Assembly: GCF_029227915.1 (NCBI RefSeq)
Contig: NC_079885.1
Coordinates: 13,839,001 to 13,903,000, forward strand
Direction: 5' to 3'
Length of the DNA stretch: 64,000 bases
DNA from: Hydractinia symbiolongicarpus
Taxonomy: Eukaryota > Cnidaria > Hydrozoa > Anthoathecata > Hydractiniidae
Of this stretch, positions 1 to 11,500 are shown one piece after another (positions within the stretch are counted from its first letter, which is position 1; each line of letters opens with the position of its first letter). Below the pieces are notes generated by a model. That model did not search any database. It saw only the letters and a program-made list of their open reading frames with translations, and was not told the DNA's origin. A program made the position numbers and the translations under genes.

Positions 1-1347
1 TTTGAACGCTGTAATATGGTTATTTGCAGGCTATTAAAGGCCTTATACGTAAATACTGTCGCTTCACCTGCCTGCGCAAGTTACCATTGGTGTAGTCCTT
101 ACAGTCTCAATGGAATATGACGTCCCAAGTCGTTTTCTTTGTCGCCGTGACGTTTGAAAACCCGCAAGTACGCGCACAGTCCTCTAAATGCTATAGTATG
201 GCTTTTGTAAGTCTAAAAAAGGCCTTACGCGTAAATCACGTGCTTCCACTCTCTAAACCAGGCTACCAATGGTGTACCTTTCCGACTATCATTGAACTAC
301 GACGTGCCAATTCCTTTTCCTTGGCGCCTTAGCGTTAAAACACATTTAACTACGTGCACAGGCCTCTAAATGCTGTAATATTGCCTTTGCAGCCAAATAA
401 AGGCTTTACACGTAAATAACGTGGTTCCAGCACCCTTCGCAGGATACCACTGGTCTAGCCCTTCCAGTTTCAATGGACTATGACTTGCCAAGTCGTTCTC
501 CTTGGCGTCATGGCTTTAGAACAATGTTAACTCCGTGCACAGCCCTCTAAATGCTGTAACATGGCCTTTTGTAGACTAATAAAAGCTATAAACGTAAATA
601 CTGTCGTTCCAACTGCCTGCGCAGGTTACCATAGGAGTAGTCCTTCCAGTCTCAATAGACTATGACGTCCCAAGTCGTTTTCTTTGTCGCCGTGACGTTT
701 GAAAACCCGCAAGTGCGCGCACAGTCCTCTAAATGCTATAGTATGGCTTTTCCTTGGTGCCATGGCTATAGAACACTGTTAACTACGTGCACAGCCCTCT
801 AAAGGCAGTAATATGTCCATTTGCAGCCTAATAAAGGCCTTACACGTAAATCACGTTCTTCCACGTCCCCAGCAAGGCTACCAATGGTCTAGTATTCTCA
901 GTCTTAATGGAATATGACGTCCAAAGTTCTTTTCCTTGGCGCCATGGCTTTAGAACAATGTTAACTCCGTGCACAGCCCTCTAAATGCTGTAACATGGCC
1001 TTTTGCAGACTAATAAAAGCTATAAACGTAAATACTGTCGTTTCAACTGCCTGCGCAGGTTACCATAGGAGTAGTCCTTCCAGTCTCAATGGACTATGAC
1101 GTCCCAAGTCCTTTTCCTTAGTGCCATGGCTATAGAACACTTTTAACTACGTGCATGCACAGCCCTGTAAAGGCAGTAATATGTCCATTTGCAGCCTAAT
1201 AAAGGCCTTACAAGTAAATGCCGTGCTTCCATGCTCCCAGCCATGCTACCATTGATCTAGTCCTTCAAGTCTGAATGGAATACGACGTTCCAAGTCGTTT
1301 TCCTTCGCGCTATGGCGTTAGAACACTGTTAACTACGTGCACGGCCC
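1..1347. repeat. 1,347-bp sub-repeat (about 7.4 monomers)
   Basis: The text at 1 recurs at 1348 (TTTGAACGCTGTAATATGGT), and the landmark at 117 recurs at 1464, an offset of 1,347 bp. That is seven monomers plus 73 bp: +70 from the composite monomer at 662-913, +4 from the GTGCATGCAC expansion near 1153 and -1 from the T-poor variant near 382. The arithmetic closes exactly. The same unit, shortened, reappears at about 4019-4812. Confidence 0.85.
662..913. repeat. Composite 252-bp monomer (182 + 70)
   Basis: Between ATGACGTCC landmarks at 662 and 914 the spacing is 252 bp instead of 182. The first 88 or so bases are the GTAAGT-type subfamily up to TATGGCTTTT; the text then continues with CCTTGGTGCCATGG, which belongs near base 20 of a monomer. 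The junction falls on a shared CTTTT, so out-of-register joining at a 5-bp match is the simplest reading. An identical composite lies at 5474-5725, as expected from the 4,812-bp duplication. Confidence 0.88.
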
Positions 1348-3713
1348 TTTGAACGCTGTAATATGGTTATTTGCAGGCTATTAAAGGCCTTATACGTAAA
1401 TACTGTCGCTTCACCTGCCTGCGCAAGTTACCATTGGTGTAGTCCTTACAGTCTCAATGGAATATGACGTCCCAAGTCGTTTTCTTTGTCGCCGTGACGT
1501 TTGAAAACCCGCAAGTACGCGCACAGTCCTCTAAATGCTATAGTATGGCTTTTGTAAGTCTAAAAAAGGCCTTACGCGTAAATCACGTGCTTCCACTCTC
1601 CAAACCAGGCTACCAATGGTGTACCTTTCCGACTATCATTGAACGACGACGTTCCAATTCCTTTTCCTTGGCGCTTTAGCGTTAAAACACATTTAACTAC
1701 GTGCACGGCCCTTTGAACGCTGTAATATGGCCATTTGCAGCCTATTAAAGGCCTTATACCTAAATACTGTCGCTCCACCTGCCTGCGCAAGTTACCATTG
1801 GTGTAGTCCTTCCAGTCTCAATAGAGTATGACGTCCCAAGTCGTTTTCTTTGTCGCCGTGACGTTTGAAAACCCGCAAGTACGCGCACAGTCCTCTAAAT
1901 GCTATAGTATGGCTTTTGTAAGTCTAAAAAAGGCCTTACGCGTAAATCACGTGCTTCCACTCTCCAAACCAGGCTACCAATAGTGTACCTTTCCGACTAT
2001 CATTGAACTACGACGTCCCAATTCCTTTTCCTTGGCGCTTTAGCGTTAAAACACATTTAACTACGTGCACAGGCCTCTAAATGCTGTAATATGGCCATTT
2101 GCAGCCTATTAACGGCCTTATACGTAAATACTGTCGCTCCACCTGCCTGCGCAAGTTACCATTTGTGTAGTCCTTCCAGTCTCAATGGACTATGACGTCC
2201 CAAGTCGTTTTCTTTGACGCTGTGACGTTTGGAAACCTGCAAGTACGCGCACAGTCCTCTAAATGCTATAGTATGGCCATTTGCAGCCTAATAAAGGCCT
2301 TACACGTAAATTACGTTCTTCCACGTCCCCAGCAAGGCTACCAATGGTCTAGTGTTCCTAGTCTTAATGGAATATGACGTCCAAAGTCCTTTTCCTTGAC
2401 GCCATGGCGTTAGAACACTGTTAACTACGTGCACAGTCCTCTAAATGCTGTAACATGGCCTTTTGCAGACTAATAAAGGCCTTACACGTAAACCACGTGC
2501 TTCCACGCTCCCAACCAGGCTACCATTGGTCTAGTGTTTTCAGTCTCAATGGAATATGACGTCCCAAGTCATTTTCCTTGGCGCCATGGCTTTAGAACAA
2601 TGTTAACTCCGTGCACATCTATCTAAATGCTGTAACATAGCCTTTTGCAGACTAATAAAGGCTTTAAACGTAAATACTGTAGTTCCTACTGCCTGCACAG
2701 GTTACCTTAGGAGTAGTCCTTCCAGTCTTAATGGACTACGACGTCCCAATTCCTTTTCCTTGGCGCTTTAGCGTTAAAACACATTTAACTACGTGCACAG
2801 GCCTCTAAATGCTGTAATATTGCCTTTTGCAGCCAAATAAAGGCTTTACACGTAAATAACGTGGTTCCAGCACCCTTCGCAGGATACCATTGGTCTAGCC
2901 CTTCCAGTTTCAATGGACTATGACTTGCCAAGTCGTTCTCCTTGGCGTCATGACTTTAGAGCACTGTGAACTATGTGCACAGCCCTCTAAATGCTGCAAT
3001 ATGTCCTTTTACAGACTAATAAAGGCCTTGCACATAAATCACGTTCTTCCACGTCCCCAGCAAGGCTACCAATGGTCTAGTATTCTCAGTCTTAATGGAA
3101 TATGACATCCAAAGTTCTTTTCCTTGGCGCCATGGCTTTAGAACAATGTTAACTCCGTGCACAGCCCTCTAAATGCTGTAACATGGCCTTTTGCAGACTA
3201 ATAAAAGCTATAAACGTAAATACTGTCGTTCCAACTGCCTGCGCAGGTTACCATAGGAGTAGTCCTTCCAGTCTCAATGGACTATGACGTCCCAAGTCCT
3301 TTTCCCTAGTGCCATGGCCATAGAACACTTTTAACTACGTGCATGCACAGCCCTCTAAAGGCAGTAATATGTCCATTTGCAGCCTAATAAAGGCCTTACA
3401 CGTAAATCACGTTCTTCCACGTCCCCAGCAAGGCTACCAATGGTCTAGTGTTCCCAGTCTTAATGGAATATGACGTCCCAAGTCCTTTTCCTTGACACCA
3501 TGGCTATAGAAGACTGTTAACTACGTGCACAACCCTCTAAAGTCAGTAATATGTCCTTTTGCAGCCTAATAACGCCTTTACACGTAAATGCCGTGATTCC
3601 ATCACCCTCCGCGGGATACCATCGGTCTAGTCCTTCCAGTCCCAATGGACTACAACGTGCCAAGTCGTTTTCTTTGGCACCTTGGCGTTAGAAGACCGGC
3701 AACTACGCGCACA

Positions 3714-4812
3714 GCCCTCTAAATGCTGCAATATGTCCTTTTACAGACTAATAAAGGCCTTGCACATAAATCACGTTCTTCCACGTTCCCAGCAAGGCTA
3801 CCAATGGTCTAGTGTTCTCATTCTTAATGGAATATGACGTCCAAAGTTCTTTTCCTTGGCGCCATGGCTTTAGAACAATGTTAACTCCGTGCACAGCCCT
3901 CTAAATGCTGTAACATGGCCTTTTGCAGACTAATAAAAGCTATAAACGTAAATACTGTCGTTCCAACTGCCTGCGCAGGTTACCATAGGAGTAGTCCTTC
4001 CAGTCTCAATGGACTATGACGTCCCAAGTCGTTTTCTTTGTCGCCGTGACGTTTGAAAACCCGCAAGTGCGCGCACAGTCCTCTAAATGCTATAGTATGG
4101 CTTTTGTAAGTCTAAAAAAGGCCTTACGCGTAAATCACGTGCTTCCACTCTCTAAACCAGGCTACCAATGGTGTACCTTTCCGACTATCATTGAACTACG
4201 ACGTGCCAATTCCTTTTCCTTGGCGCCTTAGCGTTAAAACACATTTAACTACGTGCACAGGCCTCTAAATGCTGTAATATTGCCTTTGCAGCCAAATAAA
4301 GGCTTTACACGTAAATAACGTGGTTCCAGCACCCTTCGCAGGATACCACTGGTCTAGCCCTTCCAGTTTCAATGGACTATGACTTGCCAAGTCGTTCTCC
4401 TTGGCGTCATGGCTTTAGAACAATGTTAACTCCGTGCACAGCCCTCTAAATGCTGTAACATGGCCTTTTGCAGACTAATAAAAGCTATAAACGTAAATAC
4501 TGTCGTTCCAACTGCCTGCGCAGGTTACCATAGGAGTAGTCCTTCCAGTCTCAATGGACTATGACGTCCCAAGTCCTTTTCCTTAGTGCCATGGCTATAG
4601 AACACTTTTAACTACGTGCATGCACAGCCCTGTAAAGGCAGTAATATGTCCATTTGCAGCCTAATAAAGGCCTTACAAGTAAATGCCGTGCTTCCATGCT
4701 CCCAGCCATGCTACCATTGATCTAGTCCTTCAAGTCTGAATGGAATACGACGTTCCAAGTCGTTTTCCTTCGCGCTATGGCGTTAGAACACTGTTAACTA
4801 CGTGCACGGCCC
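3714..4812. repeat. Mosaic satellite segment joining the two 4,812-bp copies
   Basis: This segment can be read as three joined pieces of the left copy. About 3714-4019 matches 2982-3287 (offset 732), about 4019-4560 matches 120-661 (offset 3,899), and 4561-4812 matches 1096-1347 (offset 3,465). The last offset continues beyond 4813, where the next copy starts. The switch at 4561 removes the composite monomer and its neighbours relative to 662-1095. It records at least two unequal exchanges. Confidence 0.75.
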
Positions 4813-7800
4813 TTTGAACGCTGTAATATGGTTATTTGCAGGCTATTAAAGGCCTTATACGTAAATACTGTCGCTTCACCTGCCTGCGCAAGTTACCATT
4901 GGTGTAGTCCTTACAGTCTCAATGGAATATGACGTCCCAAGTCGTTTTCTTTGTCGCCGTGACGTTTGAAAACCCGCAAGTACGCGCACAGTCCTCTAAA
5001 TGCTATAGTATGGCTTTTGTAAGTCTAAAAAAGGCCTTACGCGTAAATCACGTGCTTCCACTCTCTAAACCAGGCTACCAATGGTGTACCTTTCCGACTA
5101 TCATTGAACTACGACGTGCCAATTCCTTTTCCTTGGCGCCTTAGCGTTAAAACACATTTAACTACGTGCACAGGCCTCTAAATGCTGTAATATTGCCTTT
5201 GCAGCCAAATAAAGGCTTTACACGTAAATAACGTGGTTCCAGCACCCTTTGCAGGATACCACTGGTCTAGCCCTTCCAGTTTCAATGGACTATGACTTGC
5301 CAAGTCGTTCTCCTTGGCGTCATGGCTTTAGAACAATGTTAACTCCGTGCACAGCCCTCTAAATGCTGTAACATGGCCTTTTGTAGACTAATAAAAGCTA
5401 TAAACGTAAATACTGTCGTTCCAACTGCCTGCGCAGGTTACCATAGGAGTAGTCCTTCCAGTCTCAATAGACTATGACGTCCCAAGTCGTTTTCTTTGTC
5501 GCCGTGACGTTTGAAAACCCGCAAGTGCGCGCACAGTCCTCTAAATGCTATAGTATGGCTTTTCCTTGGTGCCATGGCTATAGAACACTGTTAACTACGT
5601 GCACAGCCCTCTAAAGGCAGTAATATGTCCATTTGCAGCCTAATAAAGGCCTTACACGTAAATCACGTTCTTCCACGTCCCCAGCAAGGCTACCAATGGT
5701 CTAGTATTCTCAGTCTTAATGGAATATGACGTCCAAAGTTCTTTTCCTTGGCGCCATGGCTTTAGAACAATGTTAACTCCGTGCACAGCCCTCTAAATGC
5801 TGTAACATGGCCTTTTGCAGACTAATAAAAGCTATAAACGTAAATACTGTCGTTCCAACTGCCTGCGCAGGTTACCATAGGAGTAGTCCTTCCAGTCTCA
5901 ATGGACTATGACGTCCCAAGTCCTTTTCCTTAGTGCCATGGCTATAGAACACTTTTAACTACGTGCATGCACAGCCCTGTAAAGGCAGTAATATGTCCAT
6001 TTGCAGCCTAATAAAGGCCTTACAAGTAAATGCCGTGCTTCCATGCTCCCAGCCATGCTACCATTGATCTAGTCCTTCAAGTCTGAATGGAATACGACGT
6101 TCCAAGTCGTTTTCCTTCGCGCTATGGCGTTAGAACACTGTTAACTACGTGCACGGCCCTTTGAACGCTGTAATATGGTTATTTGCAGGCTATTAAAGGC
6201 CTTATACGTAAATACTGTCGCTTCACCTGCCTGCGCAAGTTACCATTGGTGTAGTCCTTACAGTCTCAATGGAATATGACGTCCCAAGTCGTTTTCTTTG
6301 TCGCCGTGACGTTTGAAAACCCGCAAGTACGCGCACAGTCCTCTAAATGCTATAGTATGGCTTTTGTAAGTCTAAAAAAGGCCTTACGCGTAAATCACGT
6401 GCTTCCACTCTCCAAACCAGGCTACCAATGGTGTACCTTTCCGACTATCATTGAACGACGACGTTCCAATTCCTTTTCCTTGGCGCTTTAGCGTTAAAAC
6501 ACATTTAACTACGTGCACGGCCCTTTGAACGCTGTAATATGGCCATTTGCAGCCTATTAAAGGCCTTATACCTAAATACTGTCGCTCCACCTGCCTGCGC
6601 AAGTTACCATTGGTGTAGTCCTTCCAGTCTCAATGGAGTATGACGTCCCAAGTCGTTTTCTTTGTCGCCGTGACGTTTGAAAACCCGCAAGTACGCGCAC
6701 AGTCCTCTAAATGCTATAGTATGGCTTTTGTAAGTCTAAAAAAGGCCTTACGCGTAAATCACGTGCTTCCACTCTCCAAACCAGGCTACCAATAGTGTAC
6801 CTTTCCGACTATCATTGAACTACGACGTCCCAATTCCTTTTCCTTGGCGCTTTAGCGTTAAAACACATTTAACTACGTGCACAGGCCTCTAAATGCTGTA
6901 ATATGGCCATTTGCAGCCTATTAACGGCCTTATACGTAAATACTGTCGCTCCACCTGCCTGCGCAAGTTACCATTTGTGTAGTCCTTCCAGTCTCAATGG
7001 ACTATGACGTCCCAAGTCGTTTTCTTTGACGCTGTGACGTTTGGAAACCTGCAAGTACGCGCACAGTCCTCTAAATGCTATAGTATGGCCATTTGCAGCC
7101 TAATAAAGGCCTTACACGTAAATTACGTTCTTCCACGTCCCCAGCAAGGCTACCAATGGTCTAGTGTTCCTAGTCTTAATGGAATATGACGTCCAAAGTC
7201 CTTTTCCTTGACGCCATGGCGTTAGAACACTGTTAACTACGTGCACAGTCCTCTAAATGCTGTAACATGGCCTTTTGCAGACTAATAAAGGCCTTACACG
7301 TAAACCACGTGCTTCCACGCTCCCAACCAGGCTACCATTGGTCTAGTGTTTTCAGTCTCAATGGAATATGACGTCCCAAGTCATTTTCCTTGTCGCCATG
7401 GCTTTAGAACAATGTTAACTCCGTGCACATCTATCTAAATGCTGTAACATAGCCTTTTGCAGACTAATAAAGGCTTTAAACGTAAATACTGTAGTTCCTA
7501 CTGCCTGCACAGGTTACCTTAGGAGTAGTCCTTCCAGTCTTAATGGACTACGACGTCCCAATTCCTTTTCCTTGGCGCTTTAGCGTTAAAACACATTTAA
7601 CTACGTGCACAGGCCTCTAAATGCTGTAATATTGCCTTTTGCAGCCAAATAAAGGCTTTACACGTAAATAACGTGGTTCCAGCACCCTTCGCAGGATACC
7701 ATTGGTCTAGCCCTTCCAGTTTCAATGGACTATGACTTGCCAAGTCGTTCTCCTTGGCGTCATGACTTTAGAGCACTGTGAACTATGTGCACAGCCCTCT

Positions 7801-8525
7801 AAATGCTGCAATATGTCCTTTTACAGACTAATAAAGGCCTTGCACATAAATCACGTTCTTTCACGTCCCCAGCAAGGCTACCAATGGTCTAGTATTCTCA
7901 GTCTTAATGGAATATGACATCCAAAGTTCTTTTCCTTGGCGCCATGGCTTTAGAACAATGTTAACTCCGTGCACAGCCCTCTAAATGCTGTAACATGGCC
8001 TTTTGCAGACTAATAAAAGCTATAAACGTAAATACTGTCGTTCCAACTGCCTGCGCAGGTTACCATAGGAGTAGTCCTTCCAGTCTCAATGGACTATGAC
8101 GTCCCAAGTCCTTTTCCTTAGTGCCATGGCCATAGAACACTTTTAACTACGTGCATGCACAGCCCTCTAAAGGCAGTAATATGTCCATTTGCAGCCTAAT
8201 AAAGGCCTTACACGTAAATCACGTTCTTCCACGTCCCCAGCAAGGCTACCAATGGTCTAGTGTTCCCAGTCTTAATGGAATATGACGTCCCAAGTCCTTT
8301 TCCTTGACACCATGGCTATAGAAGACTGTTAACTACGTGCACAACCCTCTAAAGTCAGTAATATGTCCTTTTGCAGCCTAATAACGCCTTTACACGTAAA
8401 TGCCGTGATTCCATCACCCTCCGCGGGATACCATCGGTCTAGTCCTTCCAGTCCCAATGGACTACAACGTGCCAAGTCGTTTTCTTTGGCACCTTGGCGT
8501 TAGAAGACCGGCAACTACGCGCACA
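4813..8525. repeat. Copy 2 of the 4,812-bp higher-order register
   Basis: Pairs with 1-3713. Landmarks at 117, 1464, 2192 and 2920 recur at 4929, 6276, 7004 and 7732, all +4,812. Small differences exist, for example CCACGTCCCC versus TCACGTCCCC near 3049/7861, TTGGCGCC versus TTGTCGCC near 2579/7391, and ATAGAG versus ATGGAG near 1822/6634. The copies are therefore independent sequences and not an exact assembly echo. Confidence 0.9.
5474..5725. repeat. Composite 252-bp monomer, second copy
   Basis: Same joint (TATGGCTTTT followed by CCTTGGTGCC) as at 662-913, displaced by 4,812 bp. Its presence in both copies shows that the 70-bp partial monomer was formed before the larger duplication. Confidence 0.87.
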
Positions 8526-11500
8526 GTCCTCTAAATGCTGTAACATGGCTGTTTACAGACTAATAAAGGTCTTACACGCAAATCACGTTCTTCCACGTCT
8601 CCAGCAAGGCTACCAATGGTCTAGTGTTCCCAGTCTTAATGGAATATGACGTCCAAAGTCCTTTTCCTTGACGCCATGGCTATAGAACACTGTTAACTAA
8701 GTGCACAGCCCCCTGTAAGCCGTATTATTGCCTTTGCAGCCTAATAAAGGCCTTAGACGTAAACCACGTGCTTCCACGCTCCCAGCCAGGCTACCATTGA
8801 TCTAGTCCTTCTAGTCTCAATGGACTACGACTTGCCAAGTTGTTCTCCTTGGCGTCATGGCTTTAGAGCACTGTGAACTATGTGCACAGCCCTCTAAATG
8901 CTGCAATATGTCCTTTTACAGACTAATAAAGGCCTTGCACGTAAATCACGTTCTTCCACGTCCCCAGCAAGGCTACCAATGGCTTAGTGTTTCCAGTCTC
9001 AATGGACTACAACGTGCCAAGTCCTTTTCCTTGACGCCATGGCTATAGAACACTGTTAACTACGTGCACAGCCTTGTGAAGGCAGTATTATGTCCTTTTG
9101 CAGACTAATAAAGACCTTACACGTAAATAACGTGCTTCCATGCTCCCAGCCATGCTACCATTGATCTAGTCCTTCAAGTCTGAATGGAATACGACGTTCC
9201 AAGTCGTTTTCCTTCGCGCTATGGCGCTAGAACACTGTTAACTACGTGCACGGTCCTTTGAACGCTGTAATATGGCCATTTGCAGGCTATTAAAGGCTTT
9301 ATACGTAAATACTGTCGCTCCACCTGCCTGCGCAAGTTACCATTGGTGTAGTCCTTACAGTCTCAATGGAGTATGACGTCCCAAGTCGTTTTCTTTGTCG
9401 CCGTGACGTTTGAAAACCCGCAAGTACGCGCACAGTCCTCTAAATGCTATAGTATGGCTTTTGTAAGTCTAAAAAAGGCCTTACGCGTAAATCACGTGCT
9501 TCCACTCTCCAAACCAGGCTACCAATGGTGTACCTTTCCGACTATCATTGAACGACGACGTTCCAATTCCTTTTCCTTGGCGCTTTAGCGTTAAAACACA
9601 TTTAACTACGTGCACGGCCCTTTGAACGATGTAATATGGCCATTTGCAGCCTATTAAAGGCCTTATACCTAAATACTGTCGCTCCACCTGCCTGCGCAAG
9701 TTACCATTGGTGTAGTCCTTCCAGTCTCAATGGAGTATGACGTCCCAAGTCGTTTTCTTTGTCGCCGTGACGTTTGAAAACCCGCAAGTACGCGCACAGT
9801 CCTCTAAATGCTATAGTATGGCTTTTGTAAGTCTAAAAAAGGCCTTACGCGTAAATCACGTGCTTCCACTCTCCAAACCAGGCTACCAATGGTGTACCTT
9901 TCCGACTATCATTGAACTACGACGTCCCAATTCCTTTTTCTTGGCGCTTTAGCGTTAAAACACATTTAACTACGTGCACAGGCATCTAAATGCTGTAATA
10001 TGGCCATTTGCAGCCTATTAACGGCCTTATACGTAAATACTGTCGCTCCACCTGCCTGCGCAAGTTACCATTTGTGTAGTCCTTCCAGTCTCAATGGACT
10101 ACGACGTTCCAATTGCTTTTCCTTGGCGCTTTAGCGTTAAAACACATTTAACTACGTGCACGGCCCTTTGAACGATGTAATATGGCCATTTGCAGCCTAT
10201 TAAAGGCCTTATACCTAAATACTGTCGCACCACCTGCCTGCGCAAGTTACCATTGGTGTAGTCCTTCCAGTCTCAATGGAGTATGACGTCCCAAGTCGTT
10301 TTCTTTGTCGCCGTGACGTTTGAAAACCCGCAAGTACGCGCACAGTCCTCTAAATGCTATAGTATGGCTTTTGTAAGTCTAAAAAAGGCCTTACGCGTAA
10401 ATCACGTGCTTCCACTCTCCAAACCAGGCTACCAATGGTGTACCTTTCCGACTATCATTGTACTACGACGTACCAATTCCTTTTCCTTGGCGCTTTAGCG
10501 TTAAAACACATTTAACTACGTGCACAGGCCTCTAAATGCTGTAATATGGCCATTTGCAGCCTATTAACGGCCTTATACGTAAATACTGTCGCTCCACCTG
10601 CCTGCGCAAGTTACCATTGGTGTAGTCCTTCCAGTCTCAATGCACTATGACGTCCCAAGTCGTTTTCTTTGACGCTGTGGCGTTAGAAAACCCGCAAGTA
10701 CGCGCACAGTCCTCTAAATGCTATAGTATGGCCATTTGCAGCCTAATAAAGGCCTTACACGTAAATTACGTTCTTCCACGTCCCCAGCAAGGCTACCAAT
10801 GGTCTAGTGTTCCCAGTCTTAATGGAATATGACGTCCAAAGTCCTTTTCCTTGACGCCATGGCGTTAGAACACTGTTAACTACGTGCACAGTCCTCTAAA
10901 TGCTGTAACATGGCCTTTTGCAGAATAATAAAGGCCTTACACGTAAACCACGTGCTTCCACGCTCCCAACCAGGCTACCATTGGTCTAGTGTTTTCAGTC
11001 TCAATGGAATATGACGTCCCAAGTCATTTTCCTTGGCGCCATGGCTTTAGAACACTTTTAACTCCGTGTACAGCCCTCTAAATGCTGTAATATGGCCATT
11101 TGCAGTTAAATAAAGGTGTTATACGTGAATACCATCGTTCCACCTGCCTGCACAGGTTACCATGGGAGTAGTCCTTCTAGTCTCAATGGACTATGACGCC
11201 CCAAGTCCTTTTCCTAGGCGCAATGGCTTTAGAACAATGTTAACTCCGTGCACATCCATCTAAATGCTGTAACATAGCCTTTTGCAGACTAATAAAGGCT
11301 TTAAACGTAAATACTGTAGTTCCTACTGCCTGCACAGGTTACCTCAGGAGTAGTTCTTCCAGTCTTAATGGACTACGACGTCCCAATTCCTTTTCCTTAG
11401 CGCTTTAGCGTTAAAACACATATAACTACGTGCACAGGCCTCTAAATGCTGTAATATTGCCTTTTGCAGCCAAATAAAGGCTCTACACGTAAATAACGTG

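Larger units (their letters stand above)
1..3713. repeat. Copy 1 of a 4,812-bp higher-order register
   Basis: This stretch matches 4813-8525 at a constant offset of 4,812 bp with very few differences in the parts I compared. Position 1 (TTTGAACGCTG) pairs with 4813, so the true left edge lies before the window. The match ends near 3713, where the text after the ACGCGCACAG landmark differs from that after 8525. The offset equals 26 monomers plus 80 bp, and the 80 bp is explained by seen indels: a 70-bp partial monomer, GTGCATGCAC expansions of 4 bp (near 1153, 3340 and 4618) and missing T residues in the TTGCCTTTGCAG variant (near 382 and 4283). Confidence 0.9.

Noticed and set aside
117-332. 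Recurrent 71-codon frame found many times across the window, looking like a multigene family.
   Set aside because: The spacing follows the satellite period, the frame ends at variable places in the next monomer, and variants include frameshifts (extra T near 29808) and premature stops (TAGTGTACC near 1981). This is repeat copying and not selection on protein.
1572-1790. 72-codon reverse-strand frame, also at 6384, 9481, 15485, 21751 and 61503.
   Set aside because: Shadow of the same satellite monomers on the other strand, with no conserved start context.
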